Assembly: GCF_000374805.1 (NCBI RefSeq)
Contig: NZ_KB895349.1
Span: 1 to 64,000, forward strand
Reading direction: 5' to 3'
From: Chitiniphilus shinanonensis DSM 23277
Lineage (GTDB): Bacteria; Pseudomonadota; Gammaproteobacteria; Burkholderiales; Chitinibacteraceae
DNA length: 64,000 bases
Part shown: one piece after another, positions 1 through 8,712 of the stretch
Numbering within the stretch: the first letter of the stretch is position 1
Layout: every line of letters begins with the position of its first letter
Notes under the pieces: generated by a model
What the model was told of the DNA's origin: nothing
The model's input: the letters and a program-made list of their open reading frames with translations, nothing else
The model's database searches: none
Program-made: the position numbers and the translations under genes

Positions 1-1167
1 AACGGCAACCGCACCGAAAAGCGCACCGGCAGCGCCGTCACCACCCACACCCACGACCCCAACAGCAACCGCCTGCTCAGCGTGGCCGGCAACCTCAACG
101 GCACCTACAGCTACGACGCCGCCGGCAACGTGGTCAACGCCGGCGCCAACGTCTACAACAACGCCGGGCGCATCCTGCGCAGCAAGAGCGGCGCCGTCTG
201 GTGGGACTACCGCTACAACGCCCTCGGCCAGCGGGTGAAGAAGACCGACAACGCCAGCAACACCACCCTGTTCGTCTACGACGAACAAGGACAACTGCTG
301 GGCGAATACGACGGCACCGGGCAACCCCGGCTGGACACCATCTGGCTGGAGAACATCCCCGTCGCCGTGGTCCAGGCCGCCATCCCCGCGCCCAAGGTGT
401 ACTACGCCTGGGCCGACCACCTGGGCACCCCGCGCCAACTGAGCAATCCGGCCGACAACAAGGTGGTGTGGGAATGGGCGATCGCCGAACCGTTCGGCCA
501 GAGCAGCGCCAACGCCGATCCGGACAACGACGGGCAACAGCTGGTCTACAACCTGCGCTTCCCGGGACAGTACTTCGACGCGGAGACGGGGCGGTACTAC
601 AACTACTTCCGGGACTATGATCCGCGGATCGGGCGGTATATCCAGAGTGATCCGATTGGGCTGGCGGGGGGGATTAATACTTATGGGTATGTTGGGGGGG
701 ATCCAATATCCCTGATTGATCCTGACGGCTTATGCCCTTGCGGAAACCCTGCTGATGTACTAAAAAAAGCCCGTTCAGATCAGCGAGATTGGAGCAAAAG
801 TGCTGATCGAAGTGATGTTAACAGCGGTTTTGGCCCAAATACTAATAAATGCAATCTTTTCGCTGATACCCAATACGAAAGTGCAGGATACAACTTGCCA
901 AATATCGGAGGTGGGCTGCTGTCTCAACTCATTGGAAAGAATCCGCCGGGTGCTGGTGAGCTTTCGAAACCGGACTATTCAGTTCCTGGCTGGCCAACGG
1001 TTTCAGGACCTGCTCAGCCAGGGGATTTGGTTGCATCTGGCGGGCATGTTGGGATTGCAACAAGTGCTACGACTACTATTTCAGCATCTCCCACTGGAGT
1101 GCTAGAAAACGGTTGGGGATTTCGCCCGGGGCAACAGAGCGTGATTAGGAGGTGCTCATGCAAGTAA
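1..1167 (+). CDS. RHS/YD-repeat polymorphic toxin, 3' part, with NlpC/P60-CHAP-like tip
   Basis: The frame is open from the first base, so the 5' end lies outside the window. Codons 1-215 carry YD/RHS repeats and the RHS core signature (YYNYFRDYDPRIGRYIQSDP, then PIGLAGGINTYGY). The core ends at DPDGL (codons 240-244). The remaining 144 residues are the variable tip, with base composition visibly poorer in G+C than the core. The tip has NKCNLFAD (Cys284) and, after PGDLVASGGHVGIA, His349. That Cys/His order is typical of NlpC/P60 and CHAP peptidoglycan amidases and similar to type VI amidase effectors. I infer a peptidoglycan hydrolase toxin delivered to competitors; the delivery system is not in the window. 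The tip's last codons overlap the next gene, its likely immunity gene. Toxin class is inferred from motifs only. Confidence 0.85.
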   Translation, partial: NGNRTEKRTGSAVTTHTHDPNSNRLLSVAGNLNGTYSYDAAGNVVNAGANVYNNAGRILRSKSGAVWWDYRYNALGQRVKKTDNASNTTLFVYDEQGQLLGEYDGTGQPRLDTIWLENIPVAVVQAAIPAPKVYYAWADHLGTPRQLSNPADNKVVWEWAIAEPFGQSSANADPDNDGQQLVYNLRFPGQYFDAETGRYYNYFRDYDPRIGRYIQSDPIGLAGGINTYGYVGGDPISLIDPDGLCPCGNPADVLKKARSDQRDWSKSADRSDVNSGFGPNTNKCNLFADTQYESAGYNLPNIGGGLLSQLIGKNPPGAGELSKPDYSVPGWPTVSGPAQPGDLVASGGHVGIATSATTTISASPTGVLENGWGFRPGQQSVIRRCSCK

Positions 1168-1454
1168 TGCTAAAGCACTGCATTGTCGGAGTTGCGGGCT
1201 TAATCATTCTTGGTGCTGCAGTGTTGGTCACGCACCAATATACCAAAGTGGCGTATCACGCAGTTGGCTTCAATGATGGAATAATTGATTCAAATATGAG
1301 AGTGCTAAATCTTTTTACAGAAGTTTCGGGCTCGATTCCTGTGTGCACAGCTGAGCAACAATATATAGGAAAGGTAATTGTTTCAGTTAAGGCTGAGGCT
1401 ATTTACGCCATCAGCAAAGGATCTAACGTAATTTCGTTGTGCAAAGCACAGTAA
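1158..1454 (+). CDS. Candidate immunity protein for the RHS toxin, membrane-anchored
   Basis: 98 residues, no recognised family. The ATG at 1158 follows AGGAGG (1147-1152) at 5 bp and overlaps the RHS stop codon by 10 bp, so the two are translationally coupled. A GTG at 1152 lies inside the Shine-Dalgarno sequence and is an unlikely start. Residues about 8-25 form one hydrophobic segment, followed by a soluble domain with two cysteines (near VCTAEQQ and the C-terminal SLCKAQ). This fits a protein anchored in the inner membrane and facing the periplasm, where a peptidoglycan amidase would act. Position directly after a polymorphic toxin tip and low GC like that tip are the main evidence for an immunity role; there is no sequence match to a known immunity family. 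Confidence 0.65.
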   Translation: MQVMLKHCIVGVAGLIILGAAVLVTHQYTKVAYHAVGFNDGIIDSNMRVLNLFTEVSGSIPVCTAEQQYIGKVIVSVKAEAIYAISKGSNVISLCKAQ

Positions 1455-1740
1455 GCTGTAATGGTTTGGCGGGGTGGGTGACAATAAACAACGCGCATTG
1501 CACCGCATGCTGATTGTTTGGTTTTGCGTCTCCTGCCGCGCTTTGCTTGTCGGCCAACTCAATGACAGCACACTAAACACGGTGTGCCACCATTGAGCTG
1601 GCTTTGTCTTTCGCGCTGAGTAGTCCCGTTTGGTATTTGGCTTATCCTCGTCCAGCAGCCATTCCACATACGCTTTAGCTATCCCATAAAAATCGCCAGG
1701 CTATTTGCATTGTCCTGCTTGCTCAGTTCAACTGGCCCCC
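1455..1740. other. Low-GC intergenic stretch with a possible gene remnant
   Basis: Past the immunity gene I see no complete gene. On the minus strand one frame is open through about 1690-1383 and reads ...GIAKAYVEWLLDEDKPNTKR... then ...PAQWWHTV before turning into unrelated sequence. It has the look of a degraded coding end rather than random frame, but no start, RBS or family is evident. Such remnants are common behind RHS tips, where displaced tips accumulate. Treated as unannotated. Confidence 0.3.
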
Positions 1741-2772
1741 TCACCCCCAATACCCCACCAACCCCAGCTCCCGCAACGCCGCATCCAGATAGCGCCGGTC
1801 GAACCAGCTTTCGACGTCGATCGGTTTGCGGATCAGCCGGTGTTGCAGGGCCACGGTGGCGGCCTGGCGGGTGCGCTGGGCCAGGCCGGCGTCGAGCAGT
1901 GGCGAGAAGCGGTCGGCGAGGGCGATGCCCTGGTATTCGCGGCGGTAGGTGGCTTCCGGCACGGCGCCGGCGGAGGCCCACAGCTTGAACACTTCGTCGC
2001 GGTGCGCGGGGTCGCTGGACCATTGCGCGGCGCGCAGCAATGCCTTGACCACGCGGGTGGTGGCTTGCGGGTGCTGCCGGGCGAATTTCTGGTTCACCAG
2101 CACGAAGCCCTGGCCGATGGGGCCGGCCTCGGTGCGTGAGCTGTAGACCAGCACGGCGCGTCCGCTATCGCGGAAGTTGACCAGTTCCAGGCTGCCGAAT
2201 ATTGCGTCCACGTCGCCGGACAGCAGCGCCGCCTTGGCGGTGCCGGGCTCCATGTTGATCACGCGCACGTCCTTTTCGCTCAGGCCATGGGCGGCGAACA
2301 GGCGTGCCGCCGCCAGCTGGGTGGCGGTGCCCTTGTGGTAGGCCACCCGCTTGCCGCGCAGGTCGGCGATGCCGCGGATGCCGGCGCCGGGCCGTGCCAC
2401 CACGTAGACGTCGGCGCGCGCGCTGCCGAGGATGGCGCGGGTATCGACGCCCACCGAGCGGCTGACGATGGCGGGCAGGTCGCCCAGGGTGGTGAAGTCG
2501 AGCTGGTTGTTGGACACCGCCTCGTTCACCGCCGGCCCCTGGCCCTTGAAGAAGATCCACTCGATCTTCACGCCGTCTTTGGCGAACTCGTTTTCCAGAT
2601 AACGATGCAGCTGCGCCACCGAGATCCAGCCGGTATTGACGCGCGGCGGCTTGCCGACGCCGGCGCTGGAGATGCCGAAGCGGATCACCTCGGGCAGCTG
2701 CTCGGCGGCGTGCAGGGGCGTGGCCAGGGTGGTCAGCAGCGCCAGCGCGGCGGCGACGATCGATTTGAACAT
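1741..2772 (-). CDS. ABC transporter substrate-binding protein, aliphatic sulfonate (SsuA/NMT1) type
   Basis: 343 residues. A Sec signal peptide ends near TPLHA|AEQ (residue 22). The mature part has the SsuA/NMT1 fold landmarks: IRFGISS at the first strand, QLDFTTLGDLPAIVSRS, GKRVAYHKGTATQLAAA and DVDAIFGSLE. It should deliver sulfonates or related sulfur compounds in the periplasm to an ABC importer. It lies 70 bp downstream of an LLM monooxygenase on the same strand, a pairing typical of organosulfur acquisition. No permease or ATPase gene accompanies it here, so the partner is elsewhere or shared. An AGGACC sequence precedes the ATG. Substrate is inferred from family and neighbour only. 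Confidence 0.85.
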   Translation of the reverse strand: MFKSIVAAALALLTTLATPLHAAEQLPEVIRFGISSAGVGKPPRVNTGWISVAQLHRYLENEFAKDGVKIEWIFFKGQGPAVNEAVSNNQLDFTTLGDLPAIVSRSVGVDTRAILGSARADVYVVARPGAGIRGIADLRGKRVAYHKGTATQLAAARLFAAHGLSEKDVRVINMEPGTAKAALLSGDVDAIFGSLELVNFRDSGRAVLVYSSRTEAGPIGQGFVLVNQKFARQHPQATTRVVKALLRAAQWSSDPAHRDEVFKLWASAGAVPEATYRREYQGIALADRFSPLLDAGLAQRTRQAATVALQHRLIRKPIDVESWFDRRYLDAALRELGLVGYWG

Positions 2773-2842
2773 GGTGGTCCTCGAAGTCCCCGGCGGGGCC
2801 GGGGACGGTTGCTTTCGATGCGTTGGGTTGAGCGGCAGACGC

Positions 2843-4219
2843 TCAGCCCGCCGCCAGTGCCGGCGCCGCCTCGCGCGCGGCGGTGGCCGTTGCGACGAAG
2901 CGGTTGTCCGGCCGCGCCAGGCCCAGGTTGTCGCGCAGGGTGTGGCCTTCGTAGGCGGTGCGGAACAGGCCGCGCCGTTGCAGTTCGGGCACCACCAGCT
3001 CGACGAAATCGTCCAGCCCGCCCGGCAGCCACGGCGGCATCACGTTGAAGCCGTCGGCGGCGCCCTGCTCGAACCACGATTGCAACTGGTCGGCCACCTG
3101 CTCGACGCTGCCGACCACGGTCCAGTGGCCGCGCGCGCCGGCCACCCACAGGTAGAGCTGGCGGATGGTGAAGCCGTGCTGGCGGGCGATGGACAGCATC
3201 AGCGCCTGCCGGCTCTTCATGTTCTCGGTCTCGGGCAGTTCGGGCACCGGGCCGTCCAGGTCGTAGCGCGACAGATCCACGCCGCCGGCCAGGTTGGACA
3301 GCAGCGACAGCCCGACTTCCGGCAGGATCAGCGCCTGGAGTTCCTCGTACTTGCGCTGGGCCTCTTCCTCGGTGCGACCGACCACGGCGAACACGCCGGG
3401 CATGATCAGCAGTTGCTCGGGGCGGCGGCCGTGATGCGCCAGCCGGCCTTTCACGTCGGCGTAGAAGGCGCGCGCTTCCTCCAGCGTCTGCTGCGCGGTG
3501 AAGATCACCTCGGCGGTTTCGGCGGCGAATTCCTTGCCGGTGTCGCTGCTGCCGGCCTGCACGATCACCGGGTGGCCCTGCGGCGGGCGCGGCACGTTGA
3601 GCGGGCCGCGCACCGCGAAGTGCTTGCCGGCGTGGTTCAGCTCGTGGCGCTTGGCCGGCTGGTAGAACTGGCCGCTGGCCTGGTCGCGCACGAAGGCGTC
3701 GTCCTCCCAGCTGTCCCACAGGCCCTTCACCACGTCGACGAATTCGCGGGCGCGGTCGTAGCGGTCGGCGTGCGCCGGATGCTGCGCCAGGCCGAAGTTG
3801 CCCGCGGCGGTGCCCGAGCCGGTGGTGACCACGTTCCAGCCGGCGCGGCCGGCCGACAGGTGATCGAGCGAGGCGAACTTGCGCGCCAGGATGAACGGGT
3901 CCTCGTAGGTGGTGGAAGCGGTGGCGACGAAGCCGATGCGCTCGGTGACCACCGACAGCGCCGAGAACAGCGTCACCGGCTCGAAGCTGCCGCCCCACGC
4001 CTGCTTGCCCTCGGCGGCGGCGGTGGCGCCGTAGCCGGCGGCCAGGCCGTCGGCCAGGAACAGCGTGTCGAACAGGCCGCGCTCGGCGGTCTGCGCCAGC
4101 CGTACGTAGTGGGCCAGGTTGATGGCGCCGTCGGCCTGGGCTTCGGGGTGGCGCCAGGCGGCGACGTGGTGGCCGGCGCCGGGGATAAAGGCGCCGAGGC
4201 GGATCTTGCGTTGGCTCAT
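2843..4219 (-). CDS. LLM-class flavin-dependent monooxygenase (NtaA/SnaA/DszA type)
   Basis: 458 residues from the ATG at 4219, which follows AGGGAGC; the frame stays open further upstream but without a better start. It begins with the family pattern RKIRLGAFIPGAGHH...AAWRHP and contains LAQTAERGLFDTLFLADG, GRAGWNVVTT and HPVIVQAGSSDTGKEFAA, all characteristic of the NtaA/SnaA/DszA branch of luciferase-like monooxygenases. These use FMNH2 from a separate reductase to oxidise sulfur or nitrogen heteroatoms or C-S bonds. With the adjacent sulfonate-type binding protein it probably releases sulfur from an organosulfur compound. The FMN reductase is not in the window. It is divergent from the radical SAM gene across 292 bp that must hold both promoters. 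Confidence 0.88.
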   Translation of the reverse strand: MSQRKIRLGAFIPGAGHHVAAWRHPEAQADGAINLAHYVRLAQTAERGLFDTLFLADGLAAGYGATAAAEGKQAWGGSFEPVTLFSALSVVTERIGFVATASTTYEDPFILARKFASLDHLSAGRAGWNVVTTGSGTAAGNFGLAQHPAHADRYDRAREFVDVVKGLWDSWEDDAFVRDQASGQFYQPAKRHELNHAGKHFAVRGPLNVPRPPQGHPVIVQAGSSDTGKEFAAETAEVIFTAQQTLEEARAFYADVKGRLAHHGRRPEQLLIMPGVFAVVGRTEEEAQRKYEELQALILPEVGLSLLSNLAGGVDLSRYDLDGPVPELPETENMKSRQALMLSIARQHGFTIRQLYLWVAGARGHWTVVGSVEQVADQLQSWFEQGAADGFNVMPPWLPGGLDDFVELVVPELQRRGLFRTAYEGHTLRDNLGLARPDNRFVATATAAREAAPALAAG

Positions 4220-4511
4220 GATGCTCCCTGCTGTTGGAAGGCCCCTGGGATGGGGCGGTGCGCTGATACAGCAAGCGGCATGCCACAGTTGATATCGAAG
4301 TAGAATCAATGGGTTGTGGCGACGCGATGTTGCGATCGCAGCAATGGGCGCCACACGCTGCTGGCGCCGCAGCACGCCGTGCCGCCCGGCAACGCCCGGC
4401 CCGGCGCGTGGCGGGCTCTGGCACAATGGCGCGCCGGTCCGCCCGGTGGTTTTTCCGAATTCTTCTCGCTGCCGGTGCGCGGCCCTCGCCCATCGGCGCC
4501 AAGGTTTTGCC

Positions 4512-6428
4512 ATGTCGATTCCCGCTTCGCTGCGCGTGCTGTCGCTCATCCCGCCGATGACGCAGCTCAACACGCCGTATCCGTCCACCGCCTATCTCAC
4601 CGGCTTCCTGCGCTCGCGCGGCGCGACCGCGGCGCAGGAGGATCTGGCGCTGGCGCTGGTGTTGCGGCTGTTCTCGCCGGCCGGGCTGGATGCGTTGCGC
4701 GAGCGGGTGCAGGGCGTGCCGCCGCGCAAGCGCTCGCCGGCCACCCGGGTGTTCGACGCCGAGTTCGCGCGCTACCGCGCGGTGATCGCGCCGACGCTGG
4801 CCTTCCTGCAAGGCAAGGACGCCACGCTGGGCCACCGCATCGGCAGCCGCGCCTTCCTGCCCGAGGGGCCGCGCTTCGCCTCGCTGGAGGTCTACGTCGA
4901 CCCGGACGACCCGGACGGCGGCGATCCGCTGGCCTGGGCCTTCGGCGCGCTGGGGATGCAGGATCGCGCGCGCCACCTGGCGACGCTGTTCCTCAACGAT
5001 CTGGCCGACGTGGTCCGCGACGTGGTCGATCCGCGCTTCGAGTTCGTGCGCTATGCCGAATCGCTGGCGCAGAGCCAGCCCACCTTCGAGCCGCTGGCGC
5101 AGGCGCTGGCCGCCGCGCCGACGCTGGTGGACGACACGCTGCACGTGCTGACCCAGGAGGCGCTGGCGCGCCACCGCCCCGACGTGGTGCTGCTGTCGGT
5201 GCCGTTCCCCGGCGCGGTGTACGGCGCGTTCCGCATCGCGCAGCGCATCAAGGCGCACGATCCGCGCATCGTCACCGTGCTGGGCGGCGGCTTCGTCAAC
5301 ACCGAGCTGCGCGAGCTGGCCGAGCCGGCGGTGTTCGACTACTTCGACTTCGTCACGCTGGATGCCGGCGAGCGCCCGCTGCTGGCGCTGCTGGAACACG
5401 TGGCCGGCGAGCGGTCGCGCCAGCGGCTGGTGCGTACCTTCGTGCGCGACAACGGCGCGGTGCGCTACGTGAACTTCCCCGAGCCGGACGTGCCGTTCGC
5501 CGAGGTGGGCACGCCCACCTGGGACGGCCTGCCGCTGGATCGCTACCTGTCGCTGCTGGACATGCTCAACCCGATGCATCGGCTGTGGTCGGACGGGCGC
5601 TGGAACAAGCTGACCGTGGCGCACGGCTGCTACTGGAAGAAGTGCAGCTTCTGCGACGTCACCCTGGATTACATCTCGCGCTACGAGACGGCGTCGGCCG
5701 CCGAGCTGGTCGACCGCATCGAGCGCATCGTCGCCGAAACCGGCCAGACCGGCTTCCACTTCGTGGACGAGGCGGCGCCGCCCAAGATGCTGCGCGCGCT
5801 GGCCGAGGAACTGCTGCGTCGCAACGTGACCATCTCGTGGTGGGGCAATGTGCGCTTCGAGAAATCGTTCAGCCGCGAGTTGTGCCAGCTCCTGGCGCAA
5901 AGCGGCTGCATCGCGATCTCCGGCGGGCTGGAGGTGGCGTCCGACCGCCTGCTCAAGCTGATGAAGAAGGGCGTGTCGGTGGAGCAGGTGGCGCGGGTGA
6001 CGCAGGCGTTCACCGAGGCCGGCATCCTGGTGCACGCCTACCTGATGTACGGATTTCCCACCCAGACGGTGCAGGACACGGTGGACGCGCTGGAATACGT
6101 GCGCCAGTTGTTCGAGGCCGGCTGCATCCAGTCCGGCTTCTTCCATCGCTTCGCCTGTACCGTGCATTCGCCGGTGGGCCAGCATCCCGAGGAATACGAC
6201 GTCACCCTGCTGCCGCTGCCGCCGGGCGGCTTCGCCAGGAACGACATCGGCTTCGTCGATGCCACCGGCGTCGATCACGACCAGCTGGGCGCGGCGCTGA
6301 ACAAGGCGCTGTACAACTACATGCACGGCATCGGGCTGGACCAGGACGTGCGTGCCTGGTTCGACACCCGCGTCCCCCGCAGCCGCGTCCCACGGCAGTT
6401 CATCGAACGGGCATTGCTGGGGGAGTAA
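4512..6428 (+). CDS. B12-binding domain radical SAM protein
   Basis: 638 residues. The start at 4512 is preceded by AAGG at 7 bp and gives the family N-terminus (LRVLSLIPPMTQLNTPYPST). Residues about 150-300 form a cobalamin-binding Rossmann-like domain (RPDVVLLSVPFPGAVYGAF, IVTVLGGGFVNTELRE). The radical SAM domain follows with the cluster motif GCYWKKCSFCD, a CX4CX2C spacing seen in this subfamily rather than the usual CX3CX2C. Later landmarks are GFHFVDEAAPP, ISWWGNVRFE, ISGGLEVASDRLLKLMKKG and YLMYGFPTQT. The enzyme should cleave SAM with a 4Fe-4S cluster and probably transfer a methyl group or rearrange a substrate using cobalamin. Its substrate is unknown and no biosynthetic neighbours help. 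It converges on purK. Confidence 0.88.
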   Translation: MSIPASLRVLSLIPPMTQLNTPYPSTAYLTGFLRSRGATAAQEDLALALVLRLFSPAGLDALRERVQGVPPRKRSPATRVFDAEFARYRAVIAPTLAFLQGKDATLGHRIGSRAFLPEGPRFASLEVYVDPDDPDGGDPLAWAFGALGMQDRARHLATLFLNDLADVVRDVVDPRFEFVRYAESLAQSQPTFEPLAQALAAAPTLVDDTLHVLTQEALARHRPDVVLLSVPFPGAVYGAFRIAQRIKAHDPRIVTVLGGGFVNTELRELAEPAVFDYFDFVTLDAGERPLLALLEHVAGERSRQRLVRTFVRDNGAVRYVNFPEPDVPFAEVGTPTWDGLPLDRYLSLLDMLNPMHRLWSDGRWNKLTVAHGCYWKKCSFCDVTLDYISRYETASAAELVDRIERIVAETGQTGFHFVDEAAPPKMLRALAEELLRRNVTISWWGNVRFEKSFSRELCQLLAQSGCIAISGGLEVASDRLLKLMKKGVSVEQVARVTQAFTEAGILVHAYLMYGFPTQTVQDTVDALEYVRQLFEAGCIQSGFFHRFACTVHSPVGQHPEEYDVTLLPLPPGGFARNDIGFVDATGVDHDQLGAALNKALYNYMHGIGLDQDVRAWFDTRVPRSRVPRQFIERALLGE

Positions 6429-6454
6429 GGCTGGTCGGGCGGGGTTGAAACCTG

Positions 6455-6670
6455 AAACCCCACGTCTTGAAACACAGAGGACACGGAGAGCACGAAGGCT
6501 CACAGAGAAAACCAGGAGAGGGGAAGAGCCAGGGAAGGGAAGCATGTTGCATGCACCTTCCGCAGGATGCGGCGCAACAAGTCATGCCGGCTCGCACCGC
6601 TCTTTTTCTCTGGTTTTCTCCGTGGAACTCTGTGTTCTCTGTGTCCTCTGTGTTTCAAGATTTGGGGTTT
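6455..6670. repeat. Type-A intergenic hairpin element, copy 1
   Basis: About 60-bp left and right arms that are imperfect inverted complements: AAACCCCACGTCTTGAAACA on the left returns as TTTCAAGATTTGGGGTTT on the right. Between them lie runs of the CACAGAGGACAC / GTGTCCTCTGTG type and an inner AGAAAACC / GGTTTTCT pair. The centre (about 6520-6605) is unique. It sits between convergent genes, 26 bp past the radical SAM stop and 15 bp past the purK stop. First of eight copies in the window. Confidence 0.9.
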
Positions 6671-6685
6671 AGCAACCCCAATCCC

Positions 6686-7828
6686 TCACCCCAGCGTATC
6701 GCGGATCGCCCGGGCCTGTTCCAGCGCGCTGTCTGCGTCGGCGGCCAGGACGTTGAAGTGGCCCATCTTGCGGCCCTGGCGGGCTTCGGTCTTGCCGTAG
6801 AGGTGCAGCTTGGCGTTGGGCGCGGTGAGCAGGATGTCCCAGTTGGGCTCGGCGCCTTCCTCGCCCCACACGTCGCCCAGCAGGTTCACCATCACCACCG
6901 GGCTGTGCAGGTCGGTGCGACCGGGATAAAGGCCGCACATGGCGCGCACCTGTTGCTCGAACTGGCTGGTCAGGGTGGCGTCCAGCGTGTAATGGCCGCT
7001 GTTGTGCGGGCGCGGCGCCATCTCGTTGATCACCAGCTCGTCGCCTTCCAGCACGAAGAATTCCACCGCCAGCACGCCGATGTAGTTCAGCGCCTCGGCC
7101 AGGCGCATCGCCATGGCGCGGGCGCGTTCGGCGATCTCGGGCTTGACCCGCGCCGGCACGATCGACACGTCGAGGATGCCGTCGGCGTGGTGGTTCTCCG
7201 CCACCGGAAAGCTCACCACCTCGCTGGGCGCGCTGCGGGTGACGATCACCGACACCTCGGTCTCCAGCGGCAGCATCTTTTCCAGCACACAGGGCTGGTG
7301 CTTCAGTTCGGACAGCGCGTAGCGCGCCTCCTCCACCGTCTTCACCCGCACCTGGCCCTTGCCGTCGTAGCCCAGGCGCGCGGTCTTGAGGATGCCGGGC
7401 AGGTAGGGCGACAGGTCGGTATCCAGGTCGCGCGCGGTGCGGATGGCGAGGAACGGCGCGGTGGACAGCCCGGCCTGGCGGATGAAGGTCTTCTCGGCGA
7501 TGCGGTCCTGGGCGATGGCGACGCAATCGCCCGACGGCGACACCGGCACCCCTTCGCCGGCCAGCCAGCGCATCGAGTCGGCGTTGACGTTCTCGAACTC
7601 GGTAGTGACGGCGGCACAGGTGCGGGCCAGCGTGTGCAGCGCGGCCTCGTCGGTATAGGGACGGCACAGGTGCACGTCGGCGAAGGCGGCGGCGGGGGCT
7701 TGCGGGTCCGGGTCGAGCACGGTGACGCGATAGCCCATGGTCTTGGCGGCGGTGGCGAACATGCGCCCCAGCTGGCCGCCACCCAGGATGCCCAGCATGG
7801 CCGGTGGCAGGATCGGCTTCACGGTCAT
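6686..7828 (-). CDS. purK: N5-carboxyaminoimidazole ribonucleotide synthase
   Basis: 380 residues, the usual PurK length. It converts AIR, ATP and bicarbonate to N5-CAIR in purine biosynthesis. An ATP-grasp protein: N-terminal GILGGGQLGRM (residues 13-23), a central TARLGYDGKGQ glycine loop, and the PurK signature NEMAPRPHNSGHYT, with FEQQVRAMCGLP-like sequence after it. The ATG at 7828 follows AAGGA and overlaps the stop of the upstream small membrane protein gene as ATGA, so it is translated by coupling in a purE-orf-purK operon. An in-frame upstream extension exists but carries no better RBS. Confidence 0.97.
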   Translation of the reverse strand: MTVKPILPPAMLGILGGGQLGRMFATAAKTMGYRVTVLDPDPQAPAAAFADVHLCRPYTDEAALHTLARTCAAVTTEFENVNADSMRWLAGEGVPVSPSGDCVAIAQDRIAEKTFIRQAGLSTAPFLAIRTARDLDTDLSPYLPGILKTARLGYDGKGQVRVKTVEEARYALSELKHQPCVLEKMLPLETEVSVIVTRSAPSEVVSFPVAENHHADGILDVSIVPARVKPEIAERARAMAMRLAEALNYIGVLAVEFFVLEGDELVINEMAPRPHNSGHYTLDATLTSQFEQQVRAMCGLYPGRTDLHSPVVMVNLLGDVWGEEGAEPNWDILLTAPNAKLHLYGKTEARQGRKMGHFNVLAADADSALEQARAIRDTLG

Positions 7829-8097
7829 TGTTCCTTGGCGTGTTTCTGTTTCACGTATTGCAGTTGGGCGTAGCCCCACAGGGCCATGCCGTAGACCGTT
7901 CCGGCCACGAAGCCGAACGGCAGGTTGTCGAGGACGGCGAGGAAGTAATCCGGCGCGCGGCCGGTCATCGATTCCACCGCCGAGAACAGCACGGCGAAGC
8001 TGACGCCCCAGACCACGGTGCCGCGCCAGAAGAAGGCGTGACGCCAGCCCTTGGCACGCACGCGCGCCCAGCGCTCGGCGTCGTCCAGCCCGTTCAT
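7825..8097 (-). CDS. Small two-helix inner-membrane protein between purE and purK
   Basis: 90 residues, family not recognised. Two hydrophobic segments are visible: roughly 26-44 ([19 protein letters not shown]) and 56-75 ([20 protein letters not shown]), with a charged N-terminus ([17 protein letters not shown]) and a basic tail (QKHAKEQ), compatible with both ends in the cytoplasm. Its start overlaps the purE stop (ATGA) and its stop overlaps the purK start (ATGA), so its translation is locked to both purine enzymes. No function in purine synthesis is known to me for such a protein; a role in transport or complex placement would be speculation. Confidence 0.75.
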   Translation of the reverse strand: MNGLDDAERWARVRAKGWRHAFFWRGTVVWGVSFAVLFSAVESMTGRAPDYFLAVLDNLPFGFVAGTVYGMALWGYAQLQYVKQKHAKEQ

Positions 8098-8579
8098 ACC
8101 TCGGGCAGCGTCATCGCCAGCACGGTATCTTTCTGGCGCTGGCGGAAGGCGTCCAGCTGCGCGGTCAGCGCGGCGTCGCCGCCGCCCAGCATCGCCACCG
8201 CGAACAGCCCGGCGTTGGCGGCGCCCGCCTCGCCGATGGCGAAGGTGGCGACCGGAATGCCCTTGGGCATCTGCACGATGGACAGCAGCGAATCCTCGCC
8301 GCGCAGGTACTTGGAGGGCACCGGCACGCCCAGCACCGGCACGGTGGTCTTGGCGGCCAGCATGCCCGGCAGGTGGGCCGCGCCGCCAGCGCCGGCGATG
8401 ATGGCCTTCAGGCCGCGCGCCGCCGCCGTCTCGGCGTACTCGAACAGCAGGTCCGGCGTGCGATGTGCCGACACCACCTTGCACTCGAACGCGATGCCGA
8501 ATGCCTTCAGTTGCTCCGCTGCATGGCGCATGACTTCCCAGTCGCTGTTGCTGCCCATGACGACGCCCACTTGCACCAT
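8094..8579 (-). CDS. purE: N5-carboxyaminoimidazole ribonucleotide mutase
   Basis: 161 residues, normal class I PurE size. Converts N5-CAIR to CAIR, the step after PurK. Motifs: GSNSDW near the N-terminus, VVSAHRTP with the catalytic His, and [12 protein letters not shown] followed by PVLGVPVPS. It is the first gene of the coupled purE-orf-purK set. The 300 bp upstream hold its promoter. Confidence 0.98.
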   Translation of the reverse strand: MVQVGVVMGSNSDWEVMRHAAEQLKAFGIAFECKVVSAHRTPDLLFEYAETAAARGLKAIIAGAGGAAHLPGMLAAKTTVPVLGVPVPSKYLRGEDSLLSIVQMPKGIPVATFAIGEAGAANAGLFAVAMLGGGDAALTAQLDAFRQRQKDTVLAMTLPEV

Positions 8580-8712
8580 GCCGTGACCCTCGAAAAAAAG
8601 GTGTCAATTGTACCCATACGTCGCCGTCGATCGTAAGCACCGCCGACAAGGGGGGGCATTTGCCGAAATTGCGGACAGCGGCGGGCAAGGTGGCTGGCGC
8701 CGCATATAACCA

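Noticed and set aside
2733-6545. Very long minus-strand open frame across the LLM gene and the radical SAM gene
   Set aside because: It is antisense to the radical SAM gene and out of frame with the true LLM gene; its product is His/Arg/Ala-rich low-complexity sequence, a usual artefact of GC-rich codon bias.
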